DNA of 64,000 nt from Rhodocollybia butyracea (taxonomy: Eukaryota > Basidiomycota > Agaricomycetes > Agaricales > Omphalotaceae). The translations under genes were made by a program, and so were the position numbers. Numbering within the stretch: position 1 is the stretch's first letter; each line of letters opens with the position of its first letter. The stretch is taken from positions 248,001-312,000 of the forward strand of contig JADNRY010000046.1 of assembly GCA_015501585.1 (NCBI GenBank). Reading direction: 5' to 3'. Below, in pieces: positions 55,742-64,000 of the stretch. Under the pieces are notes generated by a model. That model was not told the DNA's origin, ran no database searches, and saw only the letters and a list, made by a program, of their open reading frames with translations.

Positions 55742-57658
55742 ATGTCACTCAACGAGAAAGAGGACAAGAATGTGAATGTTGACGCAGAGTCCGGCTCCGG
55801 CCACCTTGCTGGATCAACCGAAGATGAGCAAGTTTTTGAGGAAGAAAAGGAATTAACGTCGGTCTTTCATAGCTGAAACCTCTATGATAGCATTGACGCG
55901 CTCTCTTTTAGACGTGGTTTGCAACAGAGACATATTCAGATGATTGCTCTTGCTGGGACTATAGGAACGGTTAGCGTCTATTCATCTTTTGAGATTTGTT
56001 TTTACCAAGCTTTAGGATAATCGTTCAGGGTCTTTTTCTAGGATCAGGTACTGCTCTCGCGTGCGCTGGGCCTCTTGGTGCTGTTCTTGGATATCTTTTC
56101 ACTGGTATCCTCGTCTCTGGCGTTGTCCTATCTATTGCCGAGCTCGCTGCATTAGTACCACTCACGGGTTCGTTTGTTCGTTATGCCGCATGCTTCGTCG
56201 ACCCCGCCTTATCGTTTGCGATCGGCTGGAACACTGTATATGCGAACTGTGTGTCGATCCCAGCTGAGATGACTGCCGCGGCTGTACTGATATCGTTCTG
56301 GACAACTTCGGTTTCCAACGGTGTCTGGATCACTGTCATGGGTCTGCTTGTCATTGGCACGAGCATATTCTTCGTCAGGCTGTACGGAGAGGTGGAATTC
56401 AGTTTGGCAATTTTGAAGATTATGCTTATTGTTGGTTTAATCATCATGGTCAGTTTGCAGTTTTCCCGTTGTTATATTTGACCTCGAATAATCTGCTTTC
56501 AAAAAGGGCCTCTGTATTGATTTAGGAGGTGTCGCTGGACAGCATCGTCTTGGCTTCCAATACTGGAGGGATCCCGTTAGTTGCACTTTTTTTTTTCTTT
56601 TTCGAGGCGCCCAATCTGACCACGGAGTTGAAAGGGTCCTTTCGTCCAATTCTTGAATATTCCCGGGTCTTTTGGCAAGTTCTTGGGATTCTGGACAACT
56701 TTCTCTAATGCCGTCTATGCATACTCTGGAATCGAGCTTATCGCTGTTGCTGCTGCCGAGACTAAGAACCCTCGTACCAACATTCCCAAGGCCGCGAAAC
56801 GGATCTTTTTTAGAGTTTTACTCTTCTACGTTATCTCGATCTTCCTCGTCTCGATGATTGTCCCATCAGACAGCCCTCTTCTTCTCAATAGCTCGGGCAA
56901 TGCTAGCCAAAGTCCTTTCGTAATTGCTGCCAATCTAGCTGGAATCAAGGTCGTTCCCCACATTGTTAATGCCGTTGTCTTGACTAGTGCGTGGTCTTCA
57001 GGAAACTCCTCAATGTTGGTGAGTGGAGTCTGGCTCTAAACTACCCACCGTTTGACAGATGTAATTGTAGGCCGGGTCAAGGGCACTTTACGGTCTCGCA
57101 CGCGAAGGGCAAGCCCCAAAAATCTTTCTTCGCACTAACCGCTTCGGTGTCCCGTGGGTTTCCATCTCTTTCATAAGTGTCTTCATTGCCCTCGCATACA
57201 TGACCCTACAAGAATCGGCTTCGGTCGTCTTTGAGTGGCTCCAAGAACTTGTGGGCGCTGCCGCGATCATTACTTGGATGACCATTTGCCTCACTTACTT
57301 GCGCCTCTACTACGCTTGCAAACGGCAGGGGATTGAACGTAATGAGATGCCATGGTCTGCACCTTTCCAACCATATGCTGCATGGTTCTCTCTTATTGGA
57401 TTTGGGCTTGTACTTTTGACCGGTGGGTATGTCGTATTCATTCACGGAAAATGGGACACGCAAACCTTCTTTGGTCACTACTTCAACATTCCCCTCATCC
57501 TCATCCTGTATTTCGGCTACAAGTTTACCAAAAAGACAAAAATTGTCACTCTGGACGAGATGCCCATCAGATATTATCTAGAAATAGCCAAACAAAACCC
57601 AGAACCGACCCAGGAAGAGCCGAAGGGATGGCGAAAAATCAATATTCTGTGGACCTAA
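55742..57658 (+). CDS. Amino-acid permease, yeast amino-acid transporter (YAT) family
   Basis: Plasma-membrane amino-acid/proton symporter of the APC superfamily. The start at 55742 (MSLNEKEDKNVNVDAESGSG) gives a hydrophilic cytosolic N-terminus, then RGLQQRHIQMIALAGTIGTG, the family's hallmark entry to helix 1, and GLFLGSGTALACAGPLGAVL. About 12 hydrophobic segments follow, with FAIGWNTVYANCVSIPAEMT, GVAGQHRLGFQYWRDPGPFV, NAVYAYSGIELIAVAAAETK (conserved helix 6) and NSSMLAGSRALYGLAREGQA (family signature). The C-terminus is short and cytosolic, ending GWRKINILWT. About 530 aa, normal length, with seven or so introns. Specificity cannot be told. Proteins of this class usually need Shr3 to leave the ER; shr3 is at 45.7 kb. 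Confidence 0.93.
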
Positions 57659-57895
57659 GTGGGGTGTTTGTATCTAATTCGTCGCATTCATGATAGAATA
57701 GGTAATCATGTACACGCGTTGAAATATTCAAAGGTTGAACCCTTGAATATCTAACATACTTGTCCGGCTGTTCCCTCGTGGGACCCCGCTGGATGGCGGA
57801 GCCGCGTAATTTACTACTACTACTACTACCTTTTGAATATCTGACATACTTATGAGGGAAAGCGCTTATCGGAAACAGTGTTTTCTCACAGCACG
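57659..57895. other. Short spacer with direct repeat and trinucleotide run
   Basis: 237 bases between permease and oxidase. A 19-bp direct repeat, ttgaatatctAacatactt at 57743-57761 and ttgaatatctGacatactt at 57833-57851, differs at one base. A TAC run lies at 57812-57829. These may be incidental or part of the oxidase promoter. Confidence 0.6.
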
Positions 57896-59226
57896 ATGAC
57901 TACAGAACACAAGCAAGTTGTGGTTTTGGGAGCTGGCAAGTTAATCCTCACCTTTTGATTAGCATTTATCCATGGATCCAGAGTAGGTGTAATCGGACTA
58001 ACTACTGGCATCTCTATTATCGAGAAATCCAGCTCACGATTGGAATACGCAGTCACTGTTTTTGCCTCTCACCTCCCCACGGATCCCAAATCCATTGATT
58101 ATACCAGTCACTGGGCAGGAGCGCACCACGTTTCGCATGCTACTGGAGCTGGTCATTCTGCTCCGGACGCCAATTCTTCGTCGAACGCTTCAGAGCACCC
58201 TGATCAGCTCAGCATCGATAAGGAAACATTCCGTATCATGTGGGATCTCTCTGCTCCAGATAGTGAGGCAGAACATTGCTTCATGAGATTAAAACAGGTT
58301 GAGTATTATCAGGAAGAGATACCAGAAGGCAAGGCACATCACTTGAGTTGGTATCCAGATGCAAGTTGCCTTTGTTTACTTTTACACGTCTACTACATAC
58401 TCATTGATTCTGTTAGTTCCATGTCCTCCCATCAGCGGCCATGACTCCTGAACTTAAATCTCAGGGCATCCGCTCCGGCGTTTCGTTTACTACATTCACC
58501 ATTGACACACCTGCTTATCTCCGATATCTTTTTTCTCGTTTCGAGAAAGCAGGAGGCAAAGTTGTCCGGGGACGGTTAGAGCATGTACGCGATGTAGAGA
58601 CCCAAATTGGTGCGCAGATAGATGCGATACTCAATTGCACCGGCCTTGGTGCACTTACACTGGGTGGTGTCGAGGACTCGAATGTCTACCCGCTTCGAGG
58701 TCAGACGGTGCTACTCCGTGCCCCTTGGGTGAAATTTGGTAGGACAGTCAGCAACAAGGAAGGTCTGTGGACTTATATTATTCCTAGAAGGAGTGGGGAT
58801 GTAAGTACCAACAGTGATCCAGATCTATTTATTCTAATCTCAGTACAGTTAATCTTAGGCGGAATCAAAGAACCCAACGACTACCACCCTACTCCGCGCC
58901 CTGAGACGACACTGGACATTCTCACAAGAGGACTCAATTTTTGTCCTGAACTCATTCCGCACTCGGAAGCTGACTCTCAAGAGACTGCCCTTGAAAGAAT
59001 CAAATCAATCATCCTTGAAGAAGGATGTGGTCTCCGACCTGCACGACATGGTGGGATTCGTTTGGAGACTGAGTTGGTCGATATCAACGTAGCTTTCGAT
59101 TCCACAGAGTCAAAGACGAAACCTGTTCCACTTATTCACAACTATGGACACTCGGGATCGGGGTTTCAGAGCTCGTGGGGAAGCGCGCACAGAGCAGTGA
59201 AGCTTTTGCATGGGGTGTTGGAGTGA
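57896..59226 (+). CDS. dao1: D-amino-acid oxidase; two of its introns are GC-AG
   Basis: FAD enzyme that oxidises D-amino acids to keto acids with release of H2O2. The start at 57896 gives MTTEHKQVVVLGAG and, across the first intron, VIGLTTGISII, forming the GxGxxG FAD-binding motif. Further blocks: IDYTSHWAGAHH, HLSWYPDFHVLPSAAM, GVSFTTFTIDTPAYLRYLFS, AILNCTGLGALTLGG, YPLRGQTVLLRAPWVKF, PARHGGIRLETE and the C-terminal LIHNYGHSGSGFQSSWGSAH signature. The first intron (57936-57986) and another (58361-58416) begin with GCAAGT, required by the frame. About 385 aa, slightly long because of a Ser/Asn-rich insertion (HATGAGHSAPDANSSSNASE). The usual peroxisomal C-terminus (SKL type) is absent: it ends KLLHGVLE. 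Confidence 0.93.
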
Positions 59227-59531
59227 TAAAGCTATGACGACGAGAATCAGGTGAACGATGAGAATGACATACTTACTCTTAGCTTTCTCTTTCCATGGAA
59301 ATAAAAATCGTTAGCGCCGCTGGTGCGGCAATCCCCGACTCAGGCTAGCGCATTCAGAGTAAGGTAGACATGGTTAATGAAAATGCAGGTGAATTTGGAA
59401 GAGAGAAATGAGTTTTTAAGTAATTGATAGTAAGGAACGAATTTGTCGTTTTACTCTTTCCCTTGGTGTCTACAATGGCTTTCGACGACCGAGTGTTGTT
59501 GCGCGTTAATCTCCTGACCTCGTCGGGATTC
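59227..59531. other. Spacer downstream of the oxidase
   Basis: About 300 bases, most likely 3' untranslated sequence. A short block near 59310-59350 (gcgccgctggtgcggc) can form a hairpin-like pairing. I see no gene. Confidence 0.4.
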
Positions 59532-60125
59532 TCAGCGGGAGTGGCGTGTATCGGACGCTGTGGGAGCCGCCGTGGAGTCTGTGGAGGTGCGTTTCAGAGG
59601 AGAGGACTTCAGAATGGAAGGACCAGCCCCAGGGGTGTCATTGTTGGGGACAGCGAGGGCACGCGAGGTTGTGCTTTTCTCGGTCGTTGTCAAAGGAAGC
59701 GTACTTAGGGTGAGGAAGGTTGGCATCAAGTTTGGAAACTGTGTTGCATTTTGAGTATAGAGCAGCGAGGCGATTAAGTCGATCGTTGTTTCGAGCTGCG
59801 GCCCGGGCATCTGTAGAATTACGACTGACCTGTTTCAAACGTTCTTCCTCGTTTCCTCAAACAGACAAGTGTTTTGAGCTAGTTCAATTTGAATCTTATT
59901 TTCCTGCGTAGCTTTGCGAATGGTAAGAGCATGAGATCAATAGAGGGAGGTACAGCAGGTACTGCATTCATCAATAAGTAACTGATTCCCGAACTCACTT
60001 CGATAAGTAGAAACCACATTCTTAAACAAATCTGAGTTCTGCGGCAAACCAGTAGTAACAATAATGCACATAAACGGTGCATCTAGTAAACAGATACTGG
60101 CAATTTCTATGACGTCGGTTTTCAT
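59532..60125 (-). CDS. Possible small coiled-coil protein, unrecognised; exon chain unresolved
   Basis: From an ATG at 60125 the minus strand reads MKTDVIEIASICLL, then DAPFMCIIVTTGLPQNSDLF and KNVVSTYR up to a GTGAGT donor. A later acceptor gives TTQENKIQIELAQNTCLFEE. Downstream are two competing open frames, one with KQVSRNSTDARAAARNNDRL and one ending SPLKRTSTDSTAAPTASDTR. The heptad-like, charged middle suggests a coiled coil. I cannot fix the last joins or name a family. Splice-like signals suggest a real small gene rather than noise. Confidence 0.35.
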
Positions 60126-61394
60126 CGTTTAAAGAGGCCTATTGATCGTACTTCGGTGTTCGGGTACATCCTACTTTACATCAGAAAATGTACTTTGTTT
60201 GTGTACTTTGTTGGCATTGTAGGCATCCAAAAGCATGTAATACTCTTTTGACTCCGACTAGGTGTGCATTAGATGCTATTAGATGCCATTAGATACCGAA
60301 AGGCAGAGATCTGTAGATACTAAATTTTGATCCAACAAGTGCCGGAGCACATGATTGGCACATGCTCGCGCGATTTGTTCTCCGGGCAGCAAGATAGCGC
60401 CGTCGTTGAAGAAACACCGACTATTCCTAAATGGGACCGCGTCGGTTTTTCATTTCCTTTCCATCACTCGGATGGCTCAAATGCTTTTCCATACTGCGAT
60501 ACTGGGCATTTGCTCACTTGTACATGCGGCGCGACGTTGACTTTGGAAGGAAGGAAGGAAGGAAGAACCGGCGCGGTCCCATTGGCGTTCGTGTTTTTGC
60601 CGTCGGATCAGATCATTTATCTGCACTCAAACGAAGTCAATCAAGTGCTAGTGATAATTAACGAAAGTTAACGATTAGTTATGCATAGTCAATAGTAGAA
60701 GTAAGAGTATGTAAGTACTAGAGTAACAGCAAATAATGTAAGATGAAGGAGCAAGGTGTGACCTCAAGTACAGAACAGCAGCAACACAGAGGGCAATTGG
60801 AGGGCAAGACAGAGGGTTATGTACATATACGAAGTAGAAATATTCACTTGAAGTACGTCAAGTCAGTAGAATCAATGTATTTTGATCACGAAGTACATTA
60901 AATGATGAAAACCGACCTTATAAATTTCTTGCTGTCAGTGCAAGTTCGACGACACAGGTTGTGCCCAAATGGGAATTGTACATCGTAACGATTGAAACAG
61001 TAAAGCAAAATTATTCATTTCTTCAACAGGCTCAGCTTAGACGTGGTCGTCGAGCGAGAAAATATCAACGCAAAATCACCAAGCCCTACAGTAGCAATAT
61101 AGAGATGTCAACTTGTGATCATGGCGTCACCAGTCGAGCTTTAAATAACGTGATGAGAAATTATCTCCTTATCGCAAATTTTCGCACGATTTTTTTGTTC
61201 GATCGCACATTACAACACCCTCTCTTCCCTTCGGTCAGAGTCGGGGATAAAGGAATGAATACTCACAGGACGAGAAATGAGAAATAATCTCTGCTTGAGT
61301 GTAACAAACCTATGGAGTCTTTTTTGGGTCAGACATTCTGATGTGTCAGCTTTTGTGTTGGCGGGGAAATTAAGCGCCCTGTTAACAACTCTTG
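60126..61394. other. Intergenic region of about 1.27 kb
   Basis: No gene supported. An open stretch at 60327-60671 on the plus strand has a Cys-containing piece (HLLTCTCGATLTLEGRKEGR) but no clear start, splice signals or family. A (GGAA)n run lies at about 60545-60566. The sequence is otherwise A/T-rich. Confidence 0.45.
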
Positions 61395-62286
61395 ATGTCA
61401 AATTTGTTCATCCTTCGAAACTATGCTAAAAAATCACCATCGCTCTTACCATCCTCTATTCTCTTCTCTAGTTCTCCTCAATCCCTGACTATCTACGATG
61501 CCTATCCCAAATCAATGTTTCATTTTCTTGTTCTCCCTCGCGTACAAGAATCCGATTTGACCATAGAGGATCTAGAAAGTCTCAAAACACTTCTAGCGCA
61601 CGGTAAAGAAAGGGCTAGAAAAAATGATAAACGCGCTTCATGAAGATGCGAATAAAGTCAAACAGGAAATTGAACAGGAGATGCAGAAACGCTATGGGTT
61701 CATATGGTAGGTGTCTATTAGCGTTCAAACCCTGGAAACCACACTTATTTCTACGGTTAAGGCCCGTTTGGATTGGCTTTCATGGAGCTCCTTCGATGCA
61801 GTTCGTGTATCTCTTAGTTTCTTGTGTATTTGTTGGTTGAAGTTGACGTTTTTAGCCACCTTCACCTTCACGTCATTTCCTCTGATCTTTGCTCCGAACG
61901 TCTGAAAAACAAGAAGCATTACAACTCTTTTCATCCAAAATTGGGCTTCTTTCTCCACATTGATGATGTACTCTCTTGGTTTGATGCTGCACCTTCATAC
62001 TACGATGAAGTGGGTTTGTTCTATAGCTGGGATGGGAAACCCGAATGCTAACTGTTAATGTTAGATGTCTAAATTGGACACACATGCTTATGAAAAGCTG
62101 TTGAAAGAAGATTTGATCTGTTGGAACTGCGAGGCGCCAATGAAGAATATCCCGACACTAAAAAGTCACCTCCAAGAAGAATGGGACAAATTGGCGAAGC
62201 GAGAGAAAGCAAGGGCAGAGCGGAAACGCAAGCTATGTAATGACGAGGCCGAACACGCAGACAAGAAATCCAAATCAGATACATAA
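61395..62286 (+). CDS. hnt3: Aprataxin-like HIT-domain protein (Hnt3), apparent one-base frameshift
   Basis: DNA deadenylase that removes 5'-AMP from stalled ligation ends. The start at 61395 gives MSNLFILRNYAKKSP and SLTIYDAYPKSMFHFLVLPR. After introns the HIT histidine motif HLHLHVISSD appears, then LKNKKHYNSFHPKLGFFLH and DVLSWFDAAPSYYDE, and the C-terminal zinc finger region MSKLDTHAYEKLL, DLICWNCEAPMKNIPTLKSH, LQEEWDKLAKREKARAERKR. This arrangement is typical of Hnt3/APTX. Near 61,600-61,640 the frame must shift by one: up to HGKERARK it reads in one frame, and MINALHEDANKVKQEIEQEM continues in the next. A run of six A at 61619-61624 is the likely site. No intron fits. It may be a sequencing slip or a real lesion. 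Confidence 0.85.
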
Positions 62287-62415
62287 CCATGCATCTGGCT
62301 TGCTTAAATTTGGCTGAGATATGAATCAGAAGGACGTCTATGATGTACTTTAACAAACACTAATGGTACAAGGGTTATTTAATCGATCTTAGTGGCACAT
62401 CTGTTGTTTTCCAAC

Positions 62416-63997
62416 TTAAACCGCAGCTTTCTTGAGCTTGGCAGCTCGAGATCTTTCACTTGCCTGACGAATAGCCCAAGTCAATTGGTAGGTCTTCACG
62501 GCATCTAAAACAAAAACTATCAGAATCTAATGGGAATAGTGGGACGAACAAACGACCTTCGTAGGTAGAAAGAATGCACGCGGCTTCGGGGTCTTCCTCG
62601 ATGTCTTCAATGACGTCAATCAAGTTTGAGACCTCCGAGAAGAAGGGGTCATCGTTGTTGAACCGGTAAGTTTGTTCGTGGTCATCACCGGGTTTACGGA
62701 CGTATAAAACGGGCTGGACGTAAGGGTCCACGAGCCTGGAAAAAAGTTCTAAGTCGTAGTGTCAAAGGAAAAAAGGATTGAAAAACCTGAGGCAGTATCC
62801 GTCAGCATACACCTCCAATTCGCAACTGTAGTTGGTGCCTTGCAGTGCAACGACGTGCGTAAAAGTTCCAACAGCACCACTGTCATATTTCCTGAACAAT
62901 CATTTGTCAAATTCCGATACGATCGAACATCGCAGTTTTGAAAAAGACGGACCACGTAGCAGAGGTCACACGGGGAATGCGATTTTCGGGGGGAATCTTG
63001 CTTTCGTCCACTTTCATGGCAGAGAGCTGGCCGGCATTTTCGTTCCATTCAAGAGAATGGGCCATTACGGTGTCGATATCAACCTCTCCCCCAAAGTAGC
63101 GAGATAAATCGCAGAAGTGTGTCCCTTGCTCGATGACAGGGCCAGCACTGGTAAAACATTCTAAATCCCATGAGACATTGACTCGTAAGAAAACATACCT
63201 CTTTGATTTGTCCCACCAGTCAGGCTTAGCGATGGCCTCGTAGGCACACGCGTAGCGAGCGATAGTGGTCATCACGGTTAGGTTATTTTCTTCAATGATA
63301 TGTTTCATCATTTGAACTGCTTTCAGATAACGAAGCATGTATCTAAGGGCATGAAACGTGTCAACTATGAGGACAAATGGTCGGATGAGTCGGTTCTTAC
63401 CCGATCGAGCAAATAGTTTTGGTGTCTTCGATTTGCTTCGCGATTTTGAAGCCCTCTTCAATCTCTTCAACAGGGCCGGTAGCAATGGGTTTCTCGATGA
63501 AGAGGGCAACGCCAGGATAGTGTTTGAGAATCAACGTTTCAATGTCCCTACCAGACTGAAGAGTTCCACGGAACATTGGGGGACTTCCGACCACGAACGC
63601 GCGGGGACGGAGACTCTTGGGAAGGTTTTTGTGAAATTCGTCAAAGTTTTTGTAAACGCGAGTATTTTCGTAGGCAGAAATAACGAAAGAGTCGCATTTC
63701 TTCCTGAGGACCTCTTTGGCGCGTTCGGTGGCAGGATCAATAAGCGCGATGACTTTCAAACGACGACCGAGTTTGCTGAAATGAACTGTTTAACTATCAT
63801 ATTCAACCGTCATGAACAGCGGCGTACTGTTCAAAACGGAAAGAGTGGTTCCAAGGACCCTCATCCGAGCCTATGAGATATAGTTAGAAGGATGTATGTA
63901 TGAGCGGAGTGAGATCGATAAGGCACTGACCAAACATGATATTGCCAGCTCCAACAAAGACAACGTTGAAGTCATCAGTACCGGATATATGGGTCAT
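62416..63997 (-). CDS. Gfo/Idh/MocA-family NAD(P)-dependent oxidoreductase
   Basis: Soluble dehydrogenase acting on a sugar or sugar-derived substrate. The start at 63997 lies three bases from the window edge: MTHISGTDDFNVVFVGAGNI with the dinucleotide-binding glycines, then GSDEGPWNHSFRFE and KLGRRLKVIALIDPATERAK. The catalytic-domain hallmark EKP is in GVALFIEKPIATGPVEEIEE. Later blocks: YMLRYLKAVQMMKHIIEENN, ARYACAYEAIAKPDWWDKSK, SAGPVIEQGTHFCDLSRYFG, VGTFTHVVALQG, ELEVYADGYCLRLVDPYVQP and YRFNNDDPFFSEVSNLIDVI. It ends SERSRAAKLKKAAV. About 400 aa with several introns. Fungal enzymes of this type are often annotated as galacturonate-reductase-like, but I cannot assign a substrate. Confidence 0.9.
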
Positions 63998-64000
63998 TCT

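Noticed and set aside
57812..57829. TAC trinucleotide run
   Set aside because: Ordinary short microsatellite outside coding sequence.
60545..60566. GGAA tetranucleotide run
   Set aside because: Ordinary short microsatellite.
60327..60671. Cys-containing plus-strand frame
   Set aside because: No ATG with good context, no homologue recognised, ends in A/T-rich sequence.

Overview
The window is nuclear DNA of a filamentous basidiomycete, most likely an Agaricomycete. Genes lie close together on both strands and are cut by many introns of about 45-60 nt. Gene content is fungal: a Zn2Cys6 transcription factor, Shr3, Sec66, a yeast-type amino-acid permease and fungal TBC proteins. I see no prokaryotic operon, rRNA gene, CRISPR array or intact transposon. 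All gene models come from reading exons and splice sites by eye, so small exon-boundary errors are possible.

Layout: 0-4 kb holds the start of Nse1 (SMC5/6 complex), phosphatidylserine synthase and the DNA primase large subunit, all on minus. 4.2-9.5 kb is one long, mostly disordered minus-strand protein of unknown function. 10.3-17.9 kb has a USP7/Ubp15-type deubiquitinase, Sec66 and mitochondrial citrate synthase. 18-22.4 kb has an uncharacterised protein with a Gly/Pro/Gln-rich repeat tail and the PP2A B56 subunit. 22.4-24.5 kb is gene-poor. 24.5-32 kb is a tandem segmental duplication: a heat-shock Hsp70 with a strong step-type HSE promoter, followed by a diverged second Hsp70 that has lost the EEVD tail, part of the lid and the heat-shock promoter. 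Each copy is followed by a minus-strand membrane-protein-like reading frame, open in the first copy and decayed in the second. 32.4-41.9 kb has a Zn2Cys6 regulator, a TBC1D5-like protein and succinate dehydrogenase Sdh1. 42-51.5 kb is very compact: SPF45/RBM17, a small conserved-looking protein, an RsfS/Atp25-N-like mitochondrial protein, Shr3, LETM1, an AlkB homologue 1 and ribosomal protein eS21. 51.7-64 kb has a Gyp7-type TBC protein, an amino-acid permease next to a D-amino-acid oxidase, a doubtful small gene, an aprataxin-like HIT protein with an apparent one-base frameshift, and a Gfo/Idh/MocA dehydrogenase.

Functional themes: mitochondrial metabolism (citrate synthase, Sdh1, LETM1, RsfS-like), amino-acid uptake and use (Shr3, permease, D-amino-acid oxidase), genome maintenance (Nse1, primase, aprataxin-like, AlkB1) and Rab GTPase control (two TBC proteins). 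They look like independent genes rather than a cluster; only permease plus oxidase looks like a possible functional pair. No large unknown system is evident. The most unusual signals are five GC-AG introns concentrated in two genes, the decayed Hsp70 duplicate, and the internally repeated disordered protein.
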